Assembly: GCA_007693945.1 (NCBI GenBank)
Contig: RECP01000044.1
Location: 1 to 51,948 of the forward strand
Direction: 5' to 3'
Length of the DNA stretch: 51,948 nt
Source of the DNA: Spirochaetaceae bacterium
GTDB taxonomy: Bacteria; Spirochaetota; Spirochaetia; DSM-27196; PWMO01
The position numbers were made by a program, and so were the translations under genes. Below, one piece after another: positions 33,308 to 41,449 of this stretch. The notes under the pieces are model-generated. The model worked only from the letters and a program-made list of their open reading frames with translations. It was not told the DNA's origin and did no database searches. Numbering within the stretch: the stretch's first letter is position 1; each line of letters starts with the position of its first letter.

Positions 33308-35209
33308 CTACGCTCCGCGATCGGCGGCCTCGACCATCGAGCGATGCCAGCTCAGCAGATAGGCCGCATCGGCCGGGTCGCTGGAGCGGATGTCGGCCAG
33401 CACGCGAAAGACCGGCTCGGTACCGGAGCCGCGCATCCACACGAATCCGATCGCCTGCTGGTCACGATTACGGAACAGCATCTTTAAACCGCCCCTCTGG
33501 GCGCCGCTGCGAAAGTCGGGCCCGAATCCGTGTCGTTCGTCGGTGCCCTCGTAGTTGATCTCCTCGGCTGCCACGATGCCAAACCGTGTCTCCAGTTCCG
33601 CACGACGTTGTTGCCACTGCCGGCGGAACTCCTGCTCGTAGCGCAGTTTCAAAAGCACGTGGTCGTCGGTTGAGATCTTCATGACGGCGTCGGGATCGGT
33701 GGTTGCCGTGGTCTGGAAACGAGGCAGGGTCTCGATCACATCCTCGATGCAGTAGTCACTGCGATAGGAGTCTCTCAGTGCGGCTGCGGCACACCAGACG
33801 GCGAAGAGATCCTTACCCGATGACGCGGAACGCGCGTAGAGCAGCTTGGCCAGCGAACCGATCGCCGTCAACGGGTCCCGGACCGTGGACGGGTGTACGA
33901 TCGTCCCGCCGTTTGAGCCCTCACCCAGAATCGGGACCACGTATCCCTGAGTGCGCACCAACTGAGCCAGGTTGACCACGTTGGCCTCACCGACTTCCGC
34001 GCGGAAAACGCGTGCGCCGAAGGCAGCCGCAATCTCTTCGATCCTGAGTGAAGTCGCATCGTTGGCGGCCACCGCCAACGGCTCCTCGGCAATGCCGTTG
34101 TCGCTGAACTGTAGTCGGCGCCACGCCAACTCCGCCAGGACGGCAAGCGCAAAACCCTGCTGCGCCGGCAGCTGGGCGACGCGCCTGCTGCGCGGCAGGT
34201 ACACAACCAGGTTACCGCGGTCACCGTCATTGTCGGGCACGTACCCCAGGCGGTACCCCTCGTCACGCGCCTGCAGCTTCTCCAGCACGTTCATGCACGG
34301 CTCGAGCGCGGCGCCTTCCGGAATAATGGCATGCGCTATCCGTCCGATCGAGTCATGCATCGAGGTGAATCGGAACCCCATCTCACGCAGAAAGGTACGG
34401 TCAACCGACGCCGCGCGAGCGCTTCCGTTGAAGTCCACCAGCACGCCGGCGCCCGCCGACCGGACGGCGTCGGCCAGTGCTGCGATAATCTGCTGCTGCC
34501 GGTCTCCGGACCCCGAAATGACGCGGCGGACAAACGCTGCGTAAGTCTGCAGCGCGCGTTGCTTCCAGCGCGCGTAGGACAAATGGGCCTGCGTAATCTG
34601 CGCCGCGGGCAGCGACCGCGTGGTGCGCACCGTGGAACGGACGTACTCGGGGTCACCGACGTTGGTGCGGAATCGTTCAATCACGTCCAGCGCACGCTCA
34701 CGCTCGAGCACGGCGCCGTCACTCAGGCCGAGTTTGAGACCGTTGTGACCGATGGGGTTGTGGCTGGCGGTAACGTAGACAAAGCCTTCCAGGTCGGCGC
34801 ACATCTTGGTGTAGGCCATGATCTCCGGTGCGGCGGCCACGTACAGATACTGTACTTCCACGTCGTAGGCCAGCAGTGTGCGCAGCAGCAGGTCCCCGAT
34901 CGCGGGTCCGGTCGGTCGGCTGTCGATTGCCAATGCAATACAGGGCGGAAAACGGGTCGAGCGTTCGCGCATCAGTTCCGCAATCGTGCGGCCGGCGACT
35001 GCCAGCAGGACCGCGTCGGCATCGCGTATTGCCGGTGCGTCACTCTCTTCTGCAGCAGCGAAGACAGCGCGCCAGCCCGAAACCGACAATATGTAACGGC
35101 TCAGGGCACGCTCGAGAACGTCCTGTTGCAGGGCTGCCGTCTCGGGAGGCAAAGGCCGGTCAGGATCTGCCAGCGCCCGTCCGGAAACCGGCTCGTAAAT
35201 GACTGCCAT
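33308..35209 (-). CDS. Phosphohexomutase (phosphoglucomutase/phosphomannomutase family), long form
   Basis: A 633-residue alpha-D-phosphohexomutase. The phosphoserine loop TASHNP (Ser149), the metal-binding PDNDGDRGN, the sugar-binding GEGSNGG, and the phosphate-binding RGSGTEPVFR near the end give all four domains. Typical members are 450-580 residues; the extra length is spread over the N-terminal region and loops. The SGWRAVF opening resembles spirochaete phosphoglucomutases. A strong promoter sits so close that the transcript would be leaderless, and no ribosome site is seen. It is convergent with the MutY-like gene, 2 bp between stops. Glucose- versus mannose-phosphate preference cannot be decided here. 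Confidence 0.88.
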   Translation of the reverse strand: MAVIYEPVSGRALADPDRPLPPETAALQQDVLERALSRYILSVSGWRAVFAAAEESDAPAIRDADAVLLAVAGRTIAELMRERSTRFPPCIALAIDSRPTGPAIGDLLLRTLLAYDVEVQYLYVAAAPEIMAYTKMCADLEGFVYVTASHNPIGHNGLKLGLSDGAVLERERALDVIERFRTNVGDPEYVRSTVRTTRSLPAAQITQAHLSYARWKQRALQTYAAFVRRVISGSGDRQQQIIAALADAVRSAGAGVLVDFNGSARAASVDRTFLREMGFRFTSMHDSIGRIAHAIIPEGAALEPCMNVLEKLQARDEGYRLGYVPDNDGDRGNLVVYLPRSRRVAQLPAQQGFALAVLAELAWRRLQFSDNGIAEEPLAVAANDATSLRIEEIAAAFGARVFRAEVGEANVVNLAQLVRTQGYVVPILGEGSNGGTIVHPSTVRDPLTAIGSLAKLLYARSASSGKDLFAVWCAAAALRDSYRSDYCIEDVIETLPRFQTTATTDPDAVMKISTDDHVLLKLRYEQEFRRQWQQRRAELETRFGIVAAEEINYEGTDERHGFGPDFRSGAQRGGLKMLFRNRDQQAIGFVWMRGSGTEPVFRVLADIRSSDPADAAYLLSWHRSMVEAADRGA

Positions 35210-35217
35210 CGAGGGAA

Positions 35218-35246
35218 ATAGTACCGCCGGCCTGAAGACGTGTCAA
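35218..35246 (-). promoter_or_regulatory. Strong predicted sigma-70 promoter for the phosphohexomutase gene
   Basis: On the minus strand perfect TTGACA (35241-35246), a 17-bp spacer and TACTAT (35218-35223), followed by only eight bases before the ATG at 35209. The expected start falls on or within two bases of the start codon. Confidence 0.65.
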
Positions 35247-35267
35247 CGCGCGGCCCGCGGACTCGGG

Positions 35268-35296
35268 TTGCAAATTTATCCGATTATGCGTATAAC
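35268..35296 (+). promoter_or_regulatory. Predicted promoter of the two-component operon
   Basis: TTGCAA (35268-35273), a 17-bp spacer and TATAAC (35291-35296). The expected transcription start is near 35303, giving a leader of about 18 nt that contains GAGAG. Confidence 0.6.
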
Positions 35297-35320
35297 CTCA
35301 AATAGAGAGTCATCAGTGCC

Positions 35321-36574
35321 ATGAAGAAGATTCTGGTAATCGACGAATCGGCGCTCTTCCGTGATTTTCTGGCCAGGAAGCTTACAGAGCACGGGTTTGA
35401 AGTGTCGGTAGCAGTCAACGGCCTCGATGGCTCCGTCAAGGTGCGGCAGCTGGTTCCCGACCTTGTGATCATGGACTACTATCTGTCGCGCAGTAGCTCA
35501 CTGGAAGTGCTTGAAAAGCTGCGGCAAGACCCCAACACGGCTGCCATCGCGGTTATCATGGCGTCGGCCAAGGTTGACCGCAAGAAACTGCTGCAGATCG
35601 CGCGCTTCGGCGTCAGGAAGTTCTTCACCAAACCGGTGCGCGTCGATGCGCTGTTCGAGGCGGTGTCCGAGAGCCTCGGTGTCCAGGTGGCAATGGATAG
35701 GACACCGTGTATTGTTGAAGCTCACGTAAATGACGGTATCGTCTTTGTTGAAGTGGCACAGGGACTGAACAAGGAGAAGATCGAGCTGCTGCGCTACAAG
35801 ATCCAGGAACTGCTCGACCTCTACGACCTTTCGCTGGTCAAAGTGCTGGTCATGATCTCGAACTTCGACATCGGTTCGGGTGACTCGATCAAGCTGGGCA
35901 TCTTGCTGAACACCGTTCTGCAGTACGCCAGGCCGCGCAACGTCAAGCTGCTTACCAATTCCGGATTTGTTGCCCGCTACATCGCCGGGCACGAAGGGAT
36001 GGCGGAGATCGAGGTCACCAACAGCCTGGAGAAGGCAATGGAGGGACTGCTGGGCCGCCGCAACGGCGACCGCATCGATGCGTCGCAGAAGTCGGCTCAG
36101 GAGCAGTTCCTTCAGGTGCAGGCGCCCGCAAAGGATCGCGGAGAGTCGATCGACATGAAGTTCGAGGCTGAGAAAGCGCAGCACTTTGATCTCCACGACC
36201 TCGACGAGAACCTTACGATTGCGGTGGTCGACGACGACCTGGTGATCCTGGAGCTTATCAAGACCGCGTTTGCCGACACCGCGTTCACGATCAGGACGTT
36301 CAGTGACGGTCGCAGTTTTCTCAACGATCCGGTCGTCTCAACCGCCGCGCTGATCTTCCTGGATCTGATGATGCCCGAGATGGACGGATTCCAGGTGCTG
36401 GGCGAGCTGCGCACGCAACGGAAGGATCTGCCGGTGATCGTGCTCTCTGCTCTCTCTCAACAGGAGACCGTTGTGCGGGCGCTCAAGCTGGGCGTCAACA
36501 GCTATATGATCAAGCCTTTGAAACCGCAGGCAGTGCGCAAGAAGGCTACCGAAATCCTGAAGATGAACTTCTGA
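35321..36574 (+). CDS. Double response-regulator protein: REC - central alpha/beta domain - REC
   Basis: A 417-residue signalling protein. The N-terminal receiver domain (1-120) has the phosphoacceptor Asp52 in VIMDYY and the lysine in FFTKPV. The C-terminal receiver (about 298-417) has VVDDD, LDLMMPEMDG (about Asp347) and IKPLKP. Between them, about residues 128-250, lies an alpha/beta domain with VEAHVNDGIVFVEVAQGLN and NVKLLTNSGF. It looks like a STAS/anti-sigma-factor-antagonist-type fold, though this is a judgement by eye. There is no DNA-binding or enzymatic output domain. It is in an operon with the hybrid kinase 14 bp downstream. Confidence 0.87.
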   Translation: MKKILVIDESALFRDFLARKLTEHGFEVSVAVNGLDGSVKVRQLVPDLVIMDYYLSRSSSLEVLEKLRQDPNTAAIAVIMASAKVDRKKLLQIARFGVRKFFTKPVRVDALFEAVSESLGVQVAMDRTPCIVEAHVNDGIVFVEVAQGLNKEKIELLRYKIQELLDLYDLSLVKVLVMISNFDIGSGDSIKLGILLNTVLQYARPRNVKLLTNSGFVARYIAGHEGMAEIEVTNSLEKAMEGLLGRRNGDRIDASQKSAQEQFLQVQAPAKDRGESIDMKFEAEKAQHFDLHDLDENLTIAVVDDDLVILELIKTAFADTAFTIRTFSDGRSFLNDPVVSTAALIFLDLMMPEMDGFQVLGELRTQRKDLPVIVLSALSQQETVVRALKLGVNSYMIKPLKPQAVRKKATEILKMNF

Positions 36575-36588
36575 CGCAGGGAAGTGCG

Positions 36589-39036
36589 GTGCCGTTACCT
36601 TCGCTTGGCCGACAGTTTCAGGTTGTCTTCGAAAACTCCCCGATCGGTATGCTGGTGCTCGACACCTCGGCCCACATCGTTCACACCAACCGGGTGGTCA
36701 GCAGGATGTTCGGTCGCGACGAGCGCGAGCTCAAAGGCGAGCGCCTGCACTCGTTTGTAACCGCCGAGGACGCTGATCTTTTCCAGCGCCTGCTTGATGG
36801 AATCACAAAGCAGCCCGATCACCATTTCCGCGCCAATCTGCGCTATCATGGCGCCGGTTCGGAGGCGTGGTGCCGGATGGATGTGACCTACGTTGTCTCC
36901 GACGGGCACTCGCCCTTCGTCTTTGCGGTGCTCGAGGATATCACTGAACAGAAGAGCGGGGAGGATCGGCTCAAGCAGGAAAAAGAGCTCGCCGAGCGCG
37001 CTACGCGCACCAAGTCGGCCTTTCTTGCCAACATGAGCCACGAGATACGCACGCCGTTGCACACCATGACCGGCATGACCGAGTTGATGCTCGACACACG
37101 GCTGGACGAGGAGCAGCGCGAGTACGCGCAGCAGATCAGGTTCTCCGCGGAAGTACTGCTCAACCTCATCAACGATATCCTGGATTTTTCCAAGATCGAA
37201 GCCGGCAAACTATCGTTAGAGGTTATTGAGTTCATTCTGGCTGAGATGTCCGAGGAAGCGGTGGACCTCGTGAGCCTGGAAGCGCACAAGAAGGGGCTTG
37301 AGGTGCTGCTCTACCTTGATCCCAGTCTACCGCGCACCATGAAGGGCGATCCGGCGCGGCTGCGCCAGATCATCGTCAATCTGTTTAACAATGCCGTCAA
37401 GTTCACCGCCAAGGGACACGTCTACCTGCGGGTGACGCCGTTGCGCCGCAACCACAAGCGTGTAGTGATCATGTTTGAAGTCATCGATACCGGGATCGGT
37501 ATCCCCGAGTCCAAACTGGCGACGTTGTTCACCGCGTTCTCGCAGGTCGATTCATCGACCACGCGCCGGTTCGGCGGTACCGGGCTGGGGCTGTCAATCT
37601 CGCGCAACCTCGTGCAGTTGATGGATGGCAAGATCGGCGTCAAGAGCCAGCAGAACAAGGGGTCGACTTTCTGGTTCACGGTTCCATTCTCCGTTGAGCG
37701 CGAGCAGTCAACGCCGGGTGGCGAGACTCTGGCCGAGGCGGTCAACGTGCTGGTTGTTGATGACAGCGATCTATCGCGCACCATACTTCGCAGCTATCTT
37801 GAGTCGTGGGGCGCCGTTGTCGATGAAGCGCGCGACGGCAAACAGGGCCTGGAGATGCTCAAGCGGGCCGCCAATCAGGGCAAACCGTTTGACGTTGCCT
37901 TGATCGATCTCCTGATGCACGGCATGGACGGGTGGCAGCTTGCCAGCGAGATCAACGCTGACAAGACCATAAACTCCACGCGGCTGGTTCTGCTGAGTCC
38001 GGCCGGCCGCATGGCCGGTGAAGCCAAGATGAAGCTGCTCAAATGGTTCAACGCCTACGTCACCAAGCCGGTACGCAAGGAAGAGCTCTTTGATGCCTTG
38101 CAGAACATTGCCGCCAGCGATATAGACCTCGGCTCGCCCGAAGAGGACGGTGACAGCGATACGGCTCTCCCCGTCGACCAGGCGGCGCACGTAGCCAGAC
38201 CGGACCGAACCGCGACCATCCTGGTTGCCGAGGACCACTTTGTGAATCAACAGCTGTTCAAGGCCATCCTCGACAAGCGCGGCTACCGGACCATCGCGGC
38301 AGCCAACGGGCGCGAGGCGGTAGAGCAGGCGCGTGCGCAGCCGGTCGATCTGATCTTCATGGACGTGCAGATGCCGGAGATGAACGGCTATGAGGCGACG
38401 CAGCGCATCCGTGAGCTTGGTATCGACGTGCCGATCATTGCCGTTACGGCAAGCGCGCTCAAAGGTGAGGCGGATAAGTGTCTGGCCATCGGGATGAACG
38501 ATTTTCTGCCCAAGCCGTTCAAGGCCAAAGATGTCTTCCCGGTGCTCGACAAGTGGATACGTGAAGCCGCCGATTTGGCCGATGAAGTCGCCGAATTGAT
38601 GCCGCTCGATGAGGACGATCAAGACAGCGGGGACGGCGAATCGCACCGGGCAGAACCGATGCAGGCCGGGGGGCCGCCGCCGGAAGGTGAAGCGTTGCCG
38701 GTGTTTGACGTCGAGTCCGCGGTTGACTCGTTCATGGGAAAGCGGGATGTTGTCGCGCGGGTGGTCGCGGCGTTCATTGCCAGGGTGCAGGAGCGGTTTC
38801 CGCTGATGGATGACGCGGCAGACCGGACCGACTACGATACGCTGCATGCCGAAGCGCATGCTATCAAGGGCGGTGCCTGGAACCTGAGCGCAGTCAAGCT
38901 CGGCAACGCCGCGGCGGCCGTGGAAGAGGCTGCCGGCCGGCAGCTGCCCGCTGCTGCGGACGAGCTCTACGCCGAACTGCGCCGGGCTTACGAGGAGTTC
39001 GTGGCGTTCTGTGCCCGGAACCCCGTAGCTGAGTGA
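36589..39036 (+). CDS. Hybrid sensor histidine kinase: PAS-HisKA-HATPase-REC-REC-HPt
   Basis: An 815-residue kinase with no membrane segment, so it senses a cytosolic signal through its N-terminal PAS domain (FENSPIGMLVLDTS). The phosphorylated histidine is in NMSHEIRTPLH (about 151). ATP-site boxes NLFNNAVKFT, DTGIGIPES and GGTGLGLSIS follow. Then come two receiver domains with Asp near 438 (LIDLLMHGMDG) and 590 (FMDVQMPEMNG), and a C-terminal HPt domain with HAIKGGAW (about 756). This is a full phosphorelay in one chain, resembling BarA/EvgS-type kinases. It starts with GTG after AGGGAAG. Its end overlaps the convergent FkbM gene by 49 bp. Confidence 0.93.
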   Translation: MPLPSLGRQFQVVFENSPIGMLVLDTSAHIVHTNRVVSRMFGRDERELKGERLHSFVTAEDADLFQRLLDGITKQPDHHFRANLRYHGAGSEAWCRMDVTYVVSDGHSPFVFAVLEDITEQKSGEDRLKQEKELAERATRTKSAFLANMSHEIRTPLHTMTGMTELMLDTRLDEEQREYAQQIRFSAEVLLNLINDILDFSKIEAGKLSLEVIEFILAEMSEEAVDLVSLEAHKKGLEVLLYLDPSLPRTMKGDPARLRQIIVNLFNNAVKFTAKGHVYLRVTPLRRNHKRVVIMFEVIDTGIGIPESKLATLFTAFSQVDSSTTRRFGGTGLGLSISRNLVQLMDGKIGVKSQQNKGSTFWFTVPFSVEREQSTPGGETLAEAVNVLVVDDSDLSRTILRSYLESWGAVVDEARDGKQGLEMLKRAANQGKPFDVALIDLLMHGMDGWQLASEINADKTINSTRLVLLSPAGRMAGEAKMKLLKWFNAYVTKPVRKEELFDALQNIAASDIDLGSPEEDGDSDTALPVDQAAHVARPDRTATILVAEDHFVNQQLFKAILDKRGYRTIAAANGREAVEQARAQPVDLIFMDVQMPEMNGYEATQRIRELGIDVPIIAVTASALKGEADKCLAIGMNDFLPKPFKAKDVFPVLDKWIREAADLADEVAELMPLDEDDQDSGDGESHRAEPMQAGGPPPEGEALPVFDVESAVDSFMGKRDVVARVVAAFIARVQERFPLMDDAADRTDYDTLHAEAHAIKGGAWNLSAVKLGNAAAAVEEAAGRQLPAAADELYAELRRAYEEFVAFCARNPVAE

Positions 39037-39764
39037 AGCCGGGCGTATACGTCGCCCGAGACGGCACCCGGGCTGAGGCTCATAAGATGACGGTGGACCG
39101 TTTGAGCGTCGACCCAGTTATCGAACAGCCGGCGCATCGACTCTCCCCGCGACAGATTGTAGCGATAGTCGGCCAACGCCTGCAGATGGTCGATGCACGC
39201 CAGGGCAACCCCGACGTCCGCCGGAAGGTACTCAAACGACAGCGCCTTTACGGGAGTTGACAGGGACGCGATCACGCGCTCCTCGTGACCCTCGACATCG
39301 ATCTTGATGAATGAAGGTTGACCGTGTCGCTGGATCAGTTGATCCAGAGTGACGCACGGCACCCGCACGGTCGCGTCCCACGCCACGTGACTGAAGCCCG
39401 GTGCCCGGGCGGCACGGTCGATCCAGCGCCGGGAAACCGTTGCCAGGGTGGGGTGCCGGCGCGACAGATGCAGGGTGCACTCGCTGTCGGTGTCCGAGAC
39501 CGCCGCCCAGACCAGAGCAACGCGCGCATTGCGGCCGTACAGTGCGCGCAGGACCGGTCGGCATACCGGCTGCGGCTCGACTGCCACAACCGTCGCCCCG
39601 AGCTTGAGCCAGGTGCGTACTCGATTGCCGACGTGGGCTCCAATGTCGAAGGCTGTATCGCCTTCAGCAATGAACCGGCGATAAAAGCGCTGCATGCGAA
39701 GCGCGCGCCGCGGGAGGGCGTAGTAGATCAACAGTGATCGAAGCAGACCGATCAGCGCCCTCAT
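38988..39764 (-). CDS. FkbM-type SAM-dependent methyltransferase
   Basis: A 258-residue methyltransferase. The SAM motif GDTAFDIGAHVGNRVRTW, the acidic VVAVEPQP and the FkbM landmark SFIKIDVEGHEERVI are all present. Members methylate sugars or other small molecules in surface glycan or natural-product synthesis; the substrate here is unknown. The ATG at 39764 overlaps the upstream reductase stop (ATGA). The 3' end overlaps the convergent hybrid kinase gene by 49 bp, so the two transcripts would be antisense there. Confidence 0.87.
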   Translation of the reverse strand: MRALIGLLRSLLIYYALPRRALRMQRFYRRFIAEGDTAFDIGAHVGNRVRTWLKLGATVVAVEPQPVCRPVLRALYGRNARVALVWAAVSDTDSECTLHLSRRHPTLATVSRRWIDRAARAPGFSHVAWDATVRVPCVTLDQLIQRHGQPSFIKIDVEGHEERVIASLSTPVKALSFEYLPADVGVALACIDHLQALADYRYNLSRGESMRRLFDNWVDAQTVHRHLMSLSPGAVSGDVYARLHSATGFRAQNATNSS

Positions 39765-40438
39765 GATTGCGGGGAGAACTCCATCTCCCAGACCAGATCG
39801 CGTCCCAGCTGCCGCACGGCCGCGGGATTCAGGCGGATGGCCTGCTCCAGTGTTTCGGTTCCGATATCGCCGACCGCTGAAGTTCCGGTGCCGATCAGAA
39901 GCGGCGCAATCACCACAACCAGTCTGTCCAGCAGTCGCTGCCGGACAAATGAGGTGATGACGCGGCCACCGCCCTCCACGAACAACGAGCCAATTCCCAG
40001 GCTGTAGAGACGGTGCAGCAGATCGTTCAGATCGACGCCGCCTGTATGCGCGTCGCGCCGGCACTCGAGTACGGTCGCTCCGCGATCTTCCAGCCGGCGG
40101 CGCTGCTCGGCAGTATTGCCTTTCAGGCACGCTACGATGGTACGATGGCGGGCTGCGTTCCTCAGAATGCGTGACTGACACGGCAGGCGCAGGCGCGAGT
40201 CCAGCACGACCCGGACCGGTGAGCGGTGCCGCTTCCCCGGCAGGCGACAGGTCAGTTCAGGATCGTCGCGAGTGACCGTACCAATGCCGACCAGTATCGC
40301 GTCGTTGTCGCGACGCAGTTCGTGTGCCAGGGTCAGCGTCTCACTGCCGGAAATCCAGCGCGAGTCACCGCTGACGGTTGCGATTCTGCCGTCCAGACTC
40401 TGGGCAAAGCTCACGACAACTGTGGGACGCTCGGACAT
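39761..40438 (-). CDS. RibD C-terminal-type reductase (pyrimidine reductase domain only)
   Basis: A 225-residue NADPH-dependent reductase of the RibD/RIB7 family. It opens VVVSFAQSLDGRIAT and contains NDAILVGIGTVTRDDPELTCR, VRVVLDSRLRLP and FVEGGGRVITSF, all typical. The N-terminal deaminase domain of bifunctional RibD is missing, so the deamination step must come from another gene, or the protein acts on a related substrate. It is divergent from ribA, which fits riboflavin synthesis. The start ATG at 40438 has no ribosome site, and a promoter close by predicts a leader of about 4 nt. Confidence 0.88.
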   Translation of the reverse strand: MSERPTVVVSFAQSLDGRIATVSGDSRWISGSETLTLAHELRRDNDAILVGIGTVTRDDPELTCRLPGKRHRSPVRVVLDSRLRLPCQSRILRNAARHRTIVACLKGNTAEQRRRLEDRGATVLECRRDAHTGGVDLNDLLHRLYSLGIGSLFVEGGGRVITSFVRQRLLDRLVVVIAPLLIGTGTSAVGDIGTETLEQAIRLNPAAVRQLGRDLVWEMEFSPQS

Positions 40439-40448
40439 ACTGCAGACC

Positions 40449-40477
40449 AGTCTACTGCATCCATCGGTGCGGCACAA
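40449..40477 (-). promoter_or_regulatory. Possible promoter for the RibD-type reductase gene
   Basis: On the minus strand TTGTGC (40472-40477), a 17-bp spacer, TAGACT (40449-40454). Both boxes are moderate. The start would be near 40442, four bases before the ATG. Confidence 0.4.
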
Positions 40478-40516
40478 CGTGGCATCCGGCCGTCCGGCCG
40501 CGCAAACCGGAATGCG

Positions 40517-40545
40517 TTGACACTGCGCGCGTTCGTTACTAAATT
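40517..40545 (+). promoter_or_regulatory. Predicted promoter for ribA
   Basis: TTGACA (40517-40522), a 17-bp spacer and TAAATT (40540-40545). The leader would be about 35 nt with GGAGG before the ATG. No FMN-riboswitch landmarks are seen in this leader. Confidence 0.55.
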
Positions 40546-40586
40546 CCGACCAGCAGCACGCGCGCCTGACGGCAGCGGAGGACGCA

Positions 40587-41399
40587 ATGGATGAGGCCCG
40601 AGGGGGTAACGGGAACGGTCGTGTTTCTGTGCCTCGGTATACGCCCGCAACAGGAATAGACAGTACGGAATCACGCCTGCACCCCGCGAAGGTAAACGGG
40701 AGCCGGTCAGGACTTATGCAACGGCTGGCCGGCAAGCTTCACGGCGTTCCATCATACGTGCCGGAAGAGTCCTACTTTCGCGCCGCTGACGACGGAACCG
40801 CGCCGGATCCGGAACACTCGGTTCAGCTGGTGGCAAGCGTAGATTTGCCGACGCGTTTTGGAGACTTTGTGCTCTACGGGTTTCACGAAGCCGGCAGCGG
40901 TGCGGAACATACGGCAATCGTCCGCGGTGACGTCAGTGGTGCGATAGACTGTCCGGTCCGCCTGCACTCCGAATGCCACACCGGTGACGTCTGGGGCTCT
41001 CTGCGCTGTGATTGTCGCGATCAGCTGGAGGCGGCAATTGAGTATGTGGCCGGGCGAGAGTGTGGCGCGGTTGTCTACTTGCGTCAGGAAGGACGCGGTA
41101 TCGGCCTGCTTAACAAGATCAAGGCCTATCACCTGCAGGATCTCGGACTTGATACCGTGGAAGCCAACGAGTTTCTCGGATATCCGGCGGAGGCACGCGA
41201 CTACGGTGTCGCGGCGCGGATTCTGCAACTGCTGGGGATCCGGTCGGCGGCGTTACTGACCAACAACCCCGACAAGATCGAAAAGTTGACGGCTGCCGGA
41301 GTGCGCGTGACGCGCCGCATTGCGCTCGCGATTCCATCCAATCCACATAACGCATTCTACATGGAGACCAAGAAAAGCAAAATGGGGCACCTGCTGTAG
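40587..41399 (+). CDS. ribA: GTP cyclohydrolase II
   Basis: A 270-residue enzyme for the first step of riboflavin synthesis. The zinc motif SECHTGDVWGSLRCDC, the RQEGRGIGLLNKI block and the TNNPDKI end are intact. The usual stand-alone RibA is about 200 residues; this one has some 75 extra N-terminal residues rich in G, R and S, and lacks a fused DHBP synthase (RibB) domain. It starts at ATG after GGAGG. It is divergent from the RibD-type reductase, so the two share a 148-bp promoter region. Confidence 0.92.
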   Translation: MDEARGGNGNGRVSVPRYTPATGIDSTESRLHPAKVNGSRSGLMQRLAGKLHGVPSYVPEESYFRAADDGTAPDPEHSVQLVASVDLPTRFGDFVLYGFHEAGSGAEHTAIVRGDVSGAIDCPVRLHSECHTGDVWGSLRCDCRDQLEAAIEYVAGRECGAVVYLRQEGRGIGLLNKIKAYHLQDLGLDTVEANEFLGYPAEARDYGVAARILQLLGIRSAALLTNNPDKIEKLTAAGVRVTRRIALAIPSNPHNAFYMETKKSKMGHLL

Positions 41400-41449
41400 C
41401 CGCGTTTCTGCTTGCAGCCCGGTGGAGACGATGCCCGAGTTACGCCGTC

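Noticed and set aside
37771..38859. 362-residue open frame on the minus strand
   Set aside because: It is antisense to the hybrid kinase, which has full domain support.
40439..40586. FMN riboswitch in the ribA/ribD-type promoter region
   Set aside because: The conserved stretches of the FMN aptamer are missing and the spaces between promoters and starts are too short.
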